Source of the DNA: Nemophila menziesii
Taxonomy: Eukaryota; Streptophyta; Magnoliopsida; Boraginales; Hydrophyllaceae
DNA length: 64,000 nucleotides
Reading direction: 5' to 3'
Assembly (NCBI GenBank): GCA_029959085.1
Contig: JARWIR010000001.1
Span: 72,788,899-72,852,898 of the forward strand
The notes beneath the pieces are model-generated. The model had not been told where the DNA came from and ran no database searches. It saw nothing but the letters and a program-made list of their open reading frames with translations. Each line of letters starts with the position of its first letter. Within the stretch, counting starts at the first letter, position 1. Both the position numbers and the translations under genes were made by a program. This document shows, in pieces, positions 1-10,480 of this stretch.

Positions 1-1010
1 GGCTTTGAGACTTCTATTTTTCCATACAATTCATACTCTTAGAAGTCAGAACACCAGAGAAGAAGCTAGAGCAAGGAAGAGAAGAAGCCAAGAGCTGGAG
101 AAATTCAACATCTCCAATTCTCAGCCAATTCAACTCCGTAATTAGGTTCTTCTGTTTTATTCTGTAAAACAATTATGAATTCCTTTTATTTTAATTTCTT
201 AGTTTTTCGTACTAGTATGAGCTAAACTTATAAAGTGCTTGAAAACGCATAATGGGTTAATCCCAATTCTATTTAATTTCATGTGTTTGAATTTGGGATT
301 ATAATAATTGAAATCAAATTGCGTAATTAGTATTTTTCCTTAATTTACATTTATTGACTATTATTGAAGTCGCGAATCAACAATAGGACTTAATACTTAG
401 GCTATTCCAATTAGTGGCGAATGGATCACCTTGACGGGGGGTTTTGGTATGTAACTAATTAATGAATGTAGGATAGAAATTAATGACTTTGACGAGCTTA
501 ATTAATCCTATAGCCTATTGGGTAATAAGAATCATTCGAAGGTGGACTATAATCACCTTGACGGGGTTTGTAGCACCTAAGAATCGCTCCTTAGTACACC
601 TTAACGGGGGTAAGGAGAATTTCGAATCCCGACCATTACTATTTACCGATTTGTCCCTTAAACAAAACATGGAATGAATAGATTTAGGTTAAATCCTTGC
701 GTCTCCCAAGTACTACCTTTCATACCTTGCATCTAGCTATTTTATTTACTTGTGTTTAGTTTAATATTCACTTTAATTTAGTCTTTTAATTGATTGTCTT
801 AGTTATAGAAAACCAAAACAAACATTCTTAAAATCGTTTACTTTTTTTCACGTGCAATTTATCACTATTTGATAAGCATTAGAGTCAACCAATCTGTCCC
901 TGAGAACGAATCTGTATTATCACATATATTACTTGGGACAACTTTATACTTGCAGTTGTGGTTCTCTTTTCCTTATTGCATTTATTTTTAGAACACACAA
1001 GGGACCACCA
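1..1010 (+). repeat. LTR-type sequence, copy 1 of a tandem (Athila-like)
   Basis: About 1 kb of AT-rich sequence repeated with small changes from about 1047 (offset 1035), for example the AGAAGTCAG purine-rich stretch at 41 and again at 1076. It contains three short CTT(G/A)ACGGGG motifs and a conserved segment just before its end (from about 883, GTCAACCAATC followed by CCTGAGAACG). It ends GGGACCACCA at 1010, directly before a tRNA-Asp-type primer binding site. This is what the 3' part of an Athila LTR looks like. The left end lies outside the window, so the full length cannot be given. Confidence 0.6.
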
Positions 1011-1016
1011 AGTTTT

Positions 1017-1034
1017 TGGCGCCGCTGCCGGGGA
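1017..1034 (+). other. Primer binding site, tRNA-Asp type (copy 1)
   Basis: TGGCGCCGCTGCCGGGGA differs by one base from the complement of the 3' end of plant tRNA-Asp, the primer typical of Athila elements. It lies 6 bp after the LTR-type end. No gag follows; a second LTR copy starts about 12 bp further on. Confidence 0.7.
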
Positions 1035-1046
1035 CAAAACAAAGTA

Positions 1047-2050
1047 ACATACAATTCATACGCTTAAGAAAAGAGAGAAGTCAGTACACCAGAGAAGAAG
1101 CTAGAGCAAGGAAGAGAAGAAGCCAAGAGATGAAGAATTACAACCTCTCCAATTCTCATCCAATTCAACTCTGTAATTAGGTTCTTCTATTTCATTCTGT
1201 AAAACAATTATAAATTCCTCTTATTTTAATTTCTTAGTTTTTCGTATTAGTATGAGCTAAACTTATAAAGTGCTTGAGAACGCATAATGGGTTAATCCCA
1301 ATTCTATTTCATTTTCATGTGTTTGAATTTGGGATTATAATAGTTGAAATCAAATTGGGTAATCAGTATTTTTCTTTAATTTACATTCATTCACTATTAT
1401 TGAAGTCGCGAATCAACAATATGACTTAATACTTAGGCTATTCCATTTAGTGGCGAATGGATGATCTTGACGGGGGGTGTAGGTATGGAACTAATTTATG
1501 AATGTAGGATAGAAATTGATGACTTTGACGAGCTTAATTAATCCTATGGCCTATTGGGTAATAAGAACTTAATCATTCAAAGGTGGACTATAATCACCCT
1601 GACGGGGTTTGTAGCACCTAAGAACCACTCCTTATTCCATCCTGGCGGGGGTAAGGAGAATTCCGAATCCCGACCATTACTATTTACCGATTTGTCCCTT
1701 AAACAAAACATGGAATGAATAGAGTTAGGTGAAATTCTTGCGTCTCTCAAGTACTACCTTTCATACCTTGCGTCTAGCTATTTTATTTACTTGCGTTTAG
1801 TTTAATATTCAATTTGATTTAGTCTTTTAATTAATTGTCTTAGTTATAGAAAAACAAAACAACATTCTTATAATCAATTACTTGTTTTTACGTGCAATTA
1901 ATCACTATTCGATAAGCATTAGATTCAACCAATCCGTCCCTGAGAACGAATCTGTATTATCACATATATTACTTGGGACAACTGTACACTTGCAATTGCG
2001 ATTTTCTTTTCCTTATTGCATTTATTTTTAGAACACACAAGGGACCACCA
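1047..2050 (+). repeat. LTR-type sequence, copy 2 of the tandem
   Basis: Near-copy of 22-1010, with scattered substitutions and small indels, ending GGGACCACCA at 2050. Unlike copies 1 and 3 it is not followed by a primer site: after AGTTTTT the sequence jumps back to the GAGTCAACC segment. Confidence 0.6.
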
Positions 2051-2056
2051 AGTTTT

Positions 2057-2190
2057 TGAGTCAACCAATCCGTCCCTGAGAACGAATCTGTATTATCACA
2101 TATATTACTTGGGATAACTGTACACTTGCAGTTGTGGTTCTCTTTTCCTTACTGCATTTATTTTTAGACACACAAACGACCACCATGTTT
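2057..2190 (+). repeat. Partial third copy of the LTR end
   Basis: About 130 bp repeating the last part of copies 1 and 2 (compare 883-1016 and 1923-2056). It leads into the second primer site and the gag relic. The repeat order looks like unequal exchange or template switching inside the LTR/leader. Confidence 0.6.
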
Positions 2191-2191
2191 T

Positions 2192-2209
2192 TGGCGCCGA
2201 TGCCAGGGA
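2192..2209 (+). other. Primer binding site, tRNA-Asp type (copy 2)
   Basis: TGGCGCCGATGCCAGGGA, two mismatches from the tRNA-Asp 3' complement. The gag relic starts about 105 bp downstream, so this is the site that belongs to the coding part of the element. Confidence 0.65.
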
Positions 2210-2314
2210 CGGTAGCGTGTGACCCCGGTGTTTATCCTTTAGTGTTCTTTGCATTTTTATTTTTCAGTTTTACGCTTTGTTTGTTCATCTTTTTTAGGTT
2301 TTTAAGTTTGGTGT

Positions 2315-3660
2315 ATGCAAAGGAAGCTATTTAAGGATCTTGAGATATTACCTTCGATCCTTGATAACCCTGGATCATTAGCCAGACTTGCTAACAAGAA
2401 AAGGAGAGAATAAAAAGAAGCGAAAGAGTTAGAAGAGAGATTAGCTAGAGAAATGGCCGAACTTCTGATTAATAATAACGGTCAGAACAATGGTCAAGTC
2501 CTACCTCCTAATCCTCCAGTTCAAGCCTAAGTAGCTGATCCATGGTTCATTGATTGTCTAGAAAAAGAACCGTTCCATGCTCCTCCTCTTGGGATTGGCC
2601 CATCCGATATATATGTTCCGAGATTCCGTCCAGATTCGGGTATGTTAGCTCAATTTCAGAAATTTGGAAATTTTCATGGCAAACCCAGAGAAGATCCTAT
2701 TCGCGCGGTACAAAAGTTTATGCAAATCTGCGACTCGTACATCACTCAAGGAGTAACAAAAGAGAAAATATATTTTGCTACATTCATATTTTTCATGATA
2801 GATGGAGAGAGTGATTGGCATGATTCGCAAGAACCTAGAAAGATTATGATTTGAGAATAATTACAGACAACATTTTTTGACAGATACTATCCATCCAACA
2901 TGAGGCTAGATGCTCAACTCGAATTAACACATTTTTGACAAGAATATGATGAAGCTTTTGGTAGAGTTGGTCGAGATTTCAGCTTTGTTTGCGAAGAGTC
3001 CCTGATCATGGCCTTTCAGAGCAACACCAAATGAAAATAATTTACAAAGGCCTTGATGGACAATCAAGAAAGAATTTAGATTTGTTATGTGGTGCTGGAT
3101 TTTTACAGGTTCAGCCCGTTCAGGCGAAGATCATCTTAGATAGAACGGTAAATAATGAAGTGGGTTGGAATACTGTGAGAACATCTGTTAAAGGGGGAGT
3201 TAACAACGTGAATGTTGAAGAAAAGTTCACCTCCTTAGAGAAAAAATTGCAAACCACATTGGAACAACAATTGAAACAACTTACTTTAGCCGTGAAAGAA
3301 GGTCTACCGAGTAAATGGGTTGAAGTGAATGATGCGCAAGAAGTGTACGGATGTTCTTATTGTGGTGTGAACGCTCATGAATAGGAAAATTGTCAGAATA
3401 ATCAAGAATCCGTGATGTTTATTTCCAACCGAGGAAACTACAATGCGAGTGGTCAAGGATATCAACCAAACAGAGACCATCATGTGTTTCAGTCTTCGAA
3501 TCCTAATGGGGCAGAAAATCCGACATAAACGTATCAGCTGCGTCCCCAAGGTAATAACTATAATACAAGACCGCAGAATAAGTGAAGGGGGACAAAATCG
3601 GGGAAATTATGTTCAGAGATAACCTCCTCAAGACAATTATACTAACACCATGAACTAGAA
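2315..3660 (+). pseudogene. Athila-like gag relic
   Basis: Reading from the ATG at 2315 gives MQRKLFKDLEILPS, an Athila-type gag start, stopped after about 33 codons. The reading can be followed through further stops and frameshifts. Positions 2545-2850 encode the retrotransposon gag core (PWFIDCLEKEP, then GNFHGKPREDP). Positions 2989-3384 continue it in another frame. A CCHC zinc knuckle (C-x2-C-x4-H-x4-C) is readable at 3352-3393 with a TAG inside it. Gag would form the particle and bind element RNA; this copy cannot make a full protein. Confidence 0.75.
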
Positions 3661-4141
3661 AGCTTTACCTGCTCAACCACAAGAAGGTACAATAAACCTT
3701 CAGAAAACCATAGAAGATTTAATCGAGCTCCATGCACAGTCAGTCCACAAGGGAAACTTCCTAGTGACACTGAAAATCCGACACAGAGAGAAGATTGCAA
3801 TGCTGTGACTCTCAGAAGTGGTAAGAACCTTCCTCCACCTCCCTTTCCTAGTTATGAAAGAGAATGAATTTATTAAAGAAAAAGATGTGGTTTATAAGAA
3901 TAAATATGTGGAAGTAGATGAAGTGGAGAGGCCTATTGAAGTTCCGAAAAAAGAAAGATGATATTATAATAAATCGTCCTCCTCCACCATTTCCATGTAG
4001 AGTTCAAAAGAAGGGTGATATGGATGATTATCAAAAATTCTTTAACAATATGAGAGGTCTTAGCATTAATATTCCGCTATTAGAAGCTATTAGAGATGTA
4101 CCCAAGCCCTCACCAACAAAAGGTCGTATTGCGATAATGAG
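3661..4141 (+). pseudogene. Athila gag-protease linker relic
   Basis: Broken reading frames encode AVTLRSGK (around 3804) and later PPPPFPCRVQKKGD followed by LSINIPLLEAI (3975-4090). These are landmarks of the stretch between gag and protease in Athila elements. Stops occur around 3865-3890. It joins gag and protease in one formerly continuous gag-pol reading frame. Confidence 0.7.
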
Positions 4142-5035
4142 ATGATTGGTTTACCTGAAGAATGTAGTGTTATTTGTCAAAGTAAGCTACCTCCTAAGTT
4201 ACTTGATCCTGGGAGTTTCACAATTCCTATATCGATTGGAGAAGAATGGAAAGGTAAAGCACTATGTGATTTGGGTGCAAGCATTAATCTTATTCCCAAA
4301 TCAATCATTGAAAAATTGAAAGTCGGAGTAGCAAGAACCACCTCTATGGTCTTGCAAATGGCAGATCGATCCCTCGCACATCTTGAGGGTCGAATAGAAG
4401 AAGTCCTCGTCAAGGCAGGTACTTTAATATTTCTCGTTGATTTTGTTATTCTTGAATACGACGCGGATAGGAATGTCCCCATTATTTTGGGAATACTATT
4501 CCTAGCCACGGGGCGTACTTTGATTGATGTAGAAAACAGAGAATTAACGATGCGAATCCAAGACGAGGAAGTGAAGTTCAACGTGTTCCGGGCTATGAAG
4601 TTTCCAGATTCTCAAGAGGATTGTTTCCGAATGGATGTAATTGACCATGCCACGCAAGATGTACATAATGAATTTACTAATGATGATATTTTACAGGCAG
4701 CATTGACACTTGATCTACCTGAATTAATGGAAGAGCTTGTCGAAACAGTGGCAGCTCTCGACTCTGATAATCCAAAATATAGGCGTCTTGCCGATGAACC
4801 TGAGAGAGAACCGGGGGAGATTATATTTAAAAAGAAACCTTCAATCGAATCTCCTCCGCAGTTGGAAGAAAATCCTTTGCCGTCACACTTGAGGTATGCA
4901 TATTTAGGTACTAATGAAACTCTACCTGTTATTCTTTCAGCAAATTTAACAGGTCCTCAATAAGATAAACGGTTGCGTGCGTTAAGAGCTAACAAAGAGG
5001 CGATAGGGTGGACTATTGCAGACATCAAAGGTTAA
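4142..5035 (+). pseudogene. Athila-like protease and start of reverse transcriptase, truncated
   Basis: A 273-codon open stretch (4142-4963) holds a retropepsin-like domain. CDLGASINLIP at about residues 41-51 corresponds to the active-site region (Athila proteins have D-L-G-A-S where retroviruses have D-S/T-G), and the IILGILFL strand follows near residue 115. It ends in the leader of reverse transcriptase (LRYAYLGTNETLPVI). After a stop near 4963 the same reading continues as LRALRANKEAIGWTIADIKG, the first conserved stretch of RT. It then breaks at about 5033, where RT fingers, palm, RNase H and most of integrase are missing. Confidence 0.8.
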
Positions 5036-5348
5036 GCTTTACAAAGAAAACACTAAGACGTAGCATGATAATCGTATTCGTGAAAAGAACTTTGTAGTAG
5101 GACAAAAGGTATTGAAGTATAACTCCAAGTTCAGCAATTATCTGGGTAAATTAAGATCGAAGTGGCCGGGTCCTTACATTGTGACCAAGGTTACACCTCA
5201 TGGGGCAATTAAAATTGAACATCCACTCGAGAACCGTACTTTCATGGTGAACGGTCATCGATTAAATTTATACCATGGAGGTGAAGACACCAATCGCTTG
5301 GATGATCCACATCCCGGGGAGATCATGTATCTCCTCGAAGCCCCTTAG
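5036..5348 (+). pseudogene. Athila-like integrase C-terminal end
   Basis: Reading from about 5034 gives KLYKENTKT, then after a stop HDNRIREKNFVVGQKVL, and from 5112 an open stretch with KWPGPYIVTKVTPHGAIKIE and VNGHRLNLYHGG. This is the C-terminal end of plant Ty3 integrases, where the SH3-like fold contacts DNA. It follows the RT start without the intervening ~800-1000 codons of pol, so the element carries a large internal deletion and was non-autonomous. Confidence 0.8.
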
Positions 5349-5735
5349 AAGCGTGAGGTAACCCGTCGAGCTTAACGACGTTAAATAAAAGCCAATTCAT
5401 TGTATATTAGTTTCAGTCTTTTATTTTTCGTAGTGTATATTAGATAAATTTCATTAATTTATTGTTTATCATTAAGAAATGAGGAAGGGTAGTTGTTTTT
5501 GATGATTTTAGGGGTAAAAAGGTCATGAGTTTGGGGTCGAAAAGATAAAAAACGAAGAAATTTGGGTTGGAAGACAGGAGCTAACCGGGAACCCGGTTTT
5601 GGGCTGACCGGGGACCCGATGAAGCACCCGAGGACCAACCCATCACACGCAACAATGGCGTGTCTACAATCGCGACTCAACAAAAACCGGGAACACCATC
5701 TAGAACAAGAATATAGTGAATAAAATGCAAATAAA
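5349..5735 (+). other. Athila-like post-pol segment
   Basis: Non-coding sequence after integrase containing ACGACGTTAAATAAA, a stretch usual just after Athila pol, and a GC-rich palindromic patch at about 5580-5640 (ACCGGGAACCCGGT-like). The 3' half and 3' LTR of this element are not found; the sequence changes character near 5735. Confidence 0.5.
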
Positions 5736-5789
5736 ACCTTGATGAACCGATCTAAAAACTTCTAATATTTCTGCAAAAGAAAGGGAATA

Positions 5790-6300
5790 ATCATTCCAAG
5801 ATCTTACATATCCCTTTAGGTTGTCCGAAAGAGAATTGTAGTCTCTCGAAAGTAAACCGAAGAACCCAAATATCGAAAACTCATCTCTCGTTTATCCAAG
5901 TATTAGTTTCCAACATATAATCTAGCTCATCACTTTTGGCCCCTACATAATATATATTCGACTTTGTCATGTTCTAATGGAACCCCAAACATTCTCCAAA
6001 AATCTTAAAATTATCCATAAGTATCTTAACAGACATATTATCGCTTTCAGAGAGAAGGATTAAATTATCGTCAAAGGCAAGATGAGCAATCTTGTTTTTT
6101 TTTTCAAACTTCAGATGATACTTGAAACCTTGATTAGCATTATTCTTTGATAGTCTTGAAGATATTCAAGAAAAATAATCAATAAATAATGTAAGAGTAG
6201 AACACCTCTTCTTAAGATATTTTCACCCTTGAAGATCCCATTGACCTTACCATTAATAACTAACCTAAGATATGAAATTGGATTAAAAAAAATATTTTTA
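5790..6300 (-). pseudogene. LINE reverse transcriptase relic
   Basis: On the minus strand, 6290-6170 encodes SYLRLVINGKVNGIFKGE and then a degraded LRxG-type stretch. After a frame break, 6095-5905 encodes IAHLAFDDNLILLSES followed by SVKILMDNFKIFGE and KSNIYYVGA. These match the palm of plant LINE ORF2 reverse transcriptase. The catalytic F/Y-A-D-D is decayed to F-D-D-N. No 5' part, RNase H or poly(A) is seen. Confidence 0.75.
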
Positions 6301-6425
6301 AATAACTGTGAAGTACCTGTTTGAATGGATTTACAATACATCGAGGGCGTAGAGGATGAAATGTTACAAATATTGGAGAGTGGTGTGTTGACTATTGAAC
6401 AAAAGTTTGAGAGCTCATTGGTTAT

Positions 6426-6760
6426 GTGGCTCGAAGGAATACACCGGATATGGAGGATATTCAAAGAAATTATGAAAAATGGAAGGTTGGTTGTAAAGTG
6501 AGTATACACCCTAGTGGTTGGCTTGTATTCAAGTTCGATAAATTTGAGGATATGAGGATTATACTCACGAAAGGATATCTTGTTTCTTATGAACTAAATC
6601 TTTTGCTTAGTTAAATTCTGGATTTTTTTGATTTTGGGCACCTTGAGATTACCAAGAAATTCGAGTTTACCCAAGTCATTAAGATTTTGAGAACCAGTGA
6701 ATCCTTGGTGCAAAAATCTTGGTGAAGTGGCATTATATCCCCTGAATGCAGTCCTAGACA
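6426..6760 (+). pseudogene. LINE ORF1 relic (DUF4283 domain)
   Basis: The open stretch 6426-6614 contains GWLVFKFDKFEDM. After a stop the same frame continues FFDFGHLEITKK. Both fit the DUF4283 domain at the start of plant LINE ORF1 (gag-like RNA-binding protein). It lies on the strand opposite the RT relic at 5790-6300, so the two are unlikely to be one simple insertion. Decay is heavy. Confidence 0.55.
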
Positions 6761-7537
6761 ATGAAACACTTCTATTTTATGTTTGTATTTGATTCGTAGG
6801 CAAAAAAGTTAAGAAAATATAGTGAGTTAGGTGCTAAATTTGGCAGATTTAGAAAGTAAATCTCTAACATCTTTCTAGCTTTCTCTCATTTTATCCTGTC
6901 AGTACATAAACCTTCTTGGTAATATCAATCTTAAATTAATATTGTTGTAATTGAATTCTATATCAGTTCAGTAAGAGGATCTACAACAAAACTAACATGA
7001 TTTATAATATTATAAATGAACGGATTTATATCTTGAATATTTATTAGTACCCACATGAAAAAGACCATATCTTGGTGAGCAAAAATGGAGTATAATTATG
7101 AAGTTTGCGATTTCAAAATCAATGACAAAAATTGGTAGGCCCAAAATAGCCGAACAAGACTAGTTGGGTTTGATAAAAAATGTGATCATATAACGAATCC
7201 AAAAAAAAAGTCCAAATACTCCAAATTATACGATATCATATATAATATAACGATTAAAAAATTTGTATTTTAACCCAATCATGCTTCTGTCCTAATGATA
7301 CTACTTGGGTTGGTATATTCTGAAATACATAGTTAACACATAAAGTCATAATTCAGGTAGATTTAAGTGAAAATGAAGGTAAAATAGAAAAAAGAAATAA
7401 GACAGAGAAGGCGATGGTTAATGAAAAGTAGAATGCTAATGAAATGGAGATTTCGAAATTGAAAAGATACAGAATTTAAGCTATAAGAGAGTTAACATTT
7501 AGATGGAAATGAGGTTAAGGATGTTACCTGTTTGACT
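6761..7537. other. AT-rich DNA, no gene seen
   Basis: No open frame with coding character, no TIR or LTR signal. It ends at the presumed target duplication of the copia element. Confidence 0.5.
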
Positions 7538-7542
7538 AGTAC

Positions 7543-7976
7543 TGTTGGTTTTTATAATGGGAAAAAGAATAAAGAAGTTGTTTTTGTTTATATTAGAAAA
7601 GGAAAATGGTAAAAGAAATTGATTTAGAAAAAATAGGAGAATGGACGTTGGTTTTATAAAAGGAAGAAATGGACACTTGAATATAGAAAGGAAGACTTTT
7701 ATTAAATTATCAAATGCTTACAAGACTCTTTTGTAGCGTGGGTTTTTTTGATTTCTAAAAGATGATCATACAAATGACCATTCTGTTCTATTTATACTAC
7801 TCTAGTGACGGTGGTTTAGTTACTAGAAATTTCTACTACATTATTTCTAGAGTATTGTCATGCTAATTAGTAGTTATTAAAATTAGAATTCTCTAGAAAA
7901 TCTTAGAATAATCTAAAAGTTATTTTATCAAGTAAACTTCTAGACTATAGTAGAAAAAGGAGCATTAATTTTAACA
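7543..7976 (-). repeat. 3' LTR of the copia element (434 bp)
   Basis: Starts TGTTGG and ends TTAACA in plus-strand view. Aligns with 10131-10475 from 7632 on at about 98%. The left 90 bp have no partner in the truncated right LTR, so the outer boundary rests on the TG dinucleotide and the AGTAC/AGTAT flank. Confidence 0.7.
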
Positions 7977-8780
7977 CTCCCTTTTAATGCTCATTTTCGT
8001 AATTCCTAGCATTTCTCGTAGAGACTCAAACTTCGGTCGTGAAAGTGCTTTCGTAAAAATATCCGCGAGTTGTTCTTCAGTCCTTATGTATTGAAGCTCA
8101 GTTTGTCCTTCATTTGTCGCCTCTCGCAGAAAATGATATTTGATAGCAATGTGTTTAGTCTGGCTATGATGGACGGGATTCTTTGCCATTGCTATTGCCG
8201 ACTTGTTGTCGCAGTAGATTTTTGTTGGTGTTTCTTGTTGTTCACCCATGTCTTCAAGTATTCGTCTAAGCCATATTGCCTGACTTGTTGTTAGTGCTGC
8301 TGCCACATATTCCGCTTCTGCTGAAGATTGTGCCACGCAGTCTTTTTTTTTCGATGACCATGAGAATATCCCTGAGCCGAGTGAGAATGTATAGCCTGAG
8401 GTACTCTTCATATCATCTACTGATCCAGCCCAATCGCTGTCTGTGTAGCCAGCCAGTCTGCCATAGTCCTTTGTACCTTGTAGGTATCTTAATATTCTTT
8501 CTCCTGCTCCATAGTGGACTTGACTTGGACTATGCATGAATCTCGATAATAGACTCGTAGCGTACATGATATCTGGTCTCGTAGCTGTAAGATATAGTAA
8601 ACTTCCAATGAGACTTCTGTATATTGCTGGATATATCTTAGCCGAGCCGTCTTGTTTGGTTAGTTTTTCGTTGGTGACCAGGGGAGTAGCAACAGTCTTG
8701 CACCCATGCATCTTGAACTTCTTTAGAAGTGACTCTGTGTATTTCTTCTGTGAGATGAATATTCCTCTCTTCAGTCTTTT
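7971..8780 (-). pseudogene. Copia pol: end of RT plus RNase H
   Basis: Minus-strand open frame of 246 codons to the stop at 7971, which overlaps the LTR edge. Upstream in the same frame (from about 8780) GIFISQKKYTESLLKKFK marks the last part of copia RT. RNase H follows with all three landmark blocks: YTDSDWAG, SSAEAEYVAA and CDNKSAIAMAKNPV with the HSQTKHI stretch. It would remove RNA during reverse transcription. The RT fingers and palm, including the YVDD site, are absent. Confidence 0.85.
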
Positions 8781-10130
8781 CTTCTAATTTGTGTCGTTTC
8801 TCTTTCAGGATATGCAAGTAGCAGATGCTGCCGAAGACTCTAAGGTGTTGTGCTGACGGCTTCCTTCCACTACATGCTTCAATTGGTGTCTTATTTTGAA
8901 CGGCCTTTGTTGAACATCTGTTGAGAAGATAGACTGCAATGTATACTGCTTCTGCCCAGAATTCCTTTGGCATTCCTTTCTCAGCTAACATAGTTCTTGC
9001 CATCTCCATGACGGTTCTGTTCTTTCTTTCGGACACGCCATTCTGCTCTGGAGCGTAGCCGACAGTTAGTTGGTGTTTTACTCCTTCATCGTCACAAAAT
9101 TTATTGAACTCTTTTGAGGTATACTCCTTTCCTCGATCACTTCGAATGACTTTAATTCGTCGACCACTTTGGTTCTCGACAAGATTCTTGAATTTCTTGA
9201 AGATACTGAATACTTCTGACTTTTCTCGCATGAAGTATACCCAAGTCATTCTAGTATAATCATCAATGAAAAGGATGAAATACCTGTTATTTTCAAATGT
9301 TGGAGTCCTCATTGGTCTGCATACGTCTGTATGTATCAGCTCTAATGCGTGTTTGGCTCTCCATGTTTTGCCTGAAGGGAATGATTTTCTGTGTTGTTTT
9401 CCTTCTAGACATCTCTCGCACACGTCGTCATTTACTTGGATGGCTGGTAGATTTTTCATCATATTCTTCTGATGAAGAATCTTTAACCCATGAAAGTTGA
9501 AGTGCCCGAACCTACGGTGCCATAGCCATGATTGGTCTTCTTGAGCTTTCATGGCCGTTTCAACATACTTCCATTGGATCGGAAAATTTCTCTGTTGTTG
9601 CATTTTTACTACAACTATTTCTTGATTTTTATTTTTATTATCATATATCGTGCACGAGTCATCTTTAAATAAGAGTTTATATCCTCTTTCCATCATTTGA
9701 CCCACACTTAATAGATTTGTATCTAGTTTGGGAACCAATAGTACATCATGGATTAGTCGCGCACCTTTTTGCGTATTGACCGTGATTGTACCTTTGCCTT
9801 CGACCTTCACTAGATCTCCATTTCCAAGCTTGACTTGTGATTTGACCGATTTATCTATATCTCGAAAGATTTTTTCGTCACCGGTCATGTGGTTGCTGCA
9901 GCCGCTATCAATATACCAGGTGTCGTCTTTCACTTCTGAAGAAGCATGAGATGCGTAGAATAGGTTGTCTTCATTTTTATTTTCTTCGGAGAAGTTAGCC
10001 TGGTGCTTTTGTTTGGACCGACAATCTTTCTCCAAGTGGCCAAATTTTTCGCAACTCTTGCATTGCGGTTTTCCACGAAACCAACAATCTTTTTTAAGGT
10101 GATTAGTTTTTTTACAGATGCGACATGGTG
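8760..10130 (-). pseudogene. Copia gag zinc knuckles, protease and integrase, truncated
   Basis: One open minus-strand frame from the LTR junction at about 10130. It begins with two knuckles (CRICKKTNHLKKDC and CKSCEKFGHLEKDC), then protease WYIDSGCSNHMTG with the D-S-G catalytic site. Integrase has an H-H-C-C zinc finger (HRRFGHFNFHG... CERCLEGK) and the catalytic acidic residues in HTDVC, RSDRGKEY and NGVSERKNR. It ends at HKLEEKTEERGIF, where a deletion joins it to the end of RT in another frame. No ATG start remains because gag is deleted. The cores of protease and integrase read intact, but this truncated copy could not act alone. Confidence 0.85.
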
Positions 10131-10475
10131 AATAGGAGAATGGACGTTGATTTTATAAAAGGAAGAAATGGACACTTGAATATAGAAAGGAAGACTTTTA
10201 TTGAATTATCAAATGCTTACAAGACTCTTTTGTAGCGTGGGTTTTTTTGATTTCTAAAAGATGATCATACAAATGACCATTCTGGTCTATTTATACTACT
10301 CTAGTGACGGTGGTTTAGTTACTAGAAATTTCTACTACATTATTTCTAGAGTATTATCATGCTAATTAGTAGTTATTAAAACTAGAATTCTCTAGAAAAT
10401 CTTAAAATAATCTAAAAGTTATTTTATCAAATAAACTTCTAGACTATAGTAGAAAAAGGAACATTAATTTTAACA
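10131..10475 (-). repeat. 5' LTR of the copia element, inner end deleted (345 bp)
   Basis: Repeats 7632-7976. The LTR end and primer site have been removed by the deletion that fused the LTR directly to the zinc-knuckle codons, at AATAGGAG, where both LTRs start to match. Confidence 0.8.
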
Positions 10476-10480
10476 AGTAT

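Larger units (their letters stand above)
7543..10475 (-). mobile_element. Ty1/copia retrotransposon, internally deleted, minus strand
   Basis: A minus-strand element bounded by TGTT...AACA. The left (3') LTR is 7543-7976; the right (5') LTR is 10131-10475 and lacks its inner ~90 bp. AGTAC (7538-7542) and AGTAT (10476-10480) flank it as a likely 5-bp target duplication with one later mutation. On the minus strand AAAAGGGAG before TGTTA at 7976 is the polypurine tract. The primer site, most of gag and almost all of RT are missing. Remaining order: zinc knuckles, protease, integrase, then RT end and RNase H. The LTRs differ at about 8 of 344 aligned positions, so insertion is fairly recent. Confidence 0.85.

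Noticed and set aside
1017..1034. tRNA-like sequence as a tRNA gene
   Set aside because: Only the complement of a tRNA 3' end is present, as expected for a retrotransposon primer site.
4177..4581. 134-codon minus-strand frame
   Set aside because: Antisense shadow of the Athila protease.
8070..8787. Plus-strand frames of 74-87 codons
   Set aside because: They are antisense shadows of the minus-strand copia RNase H gene.
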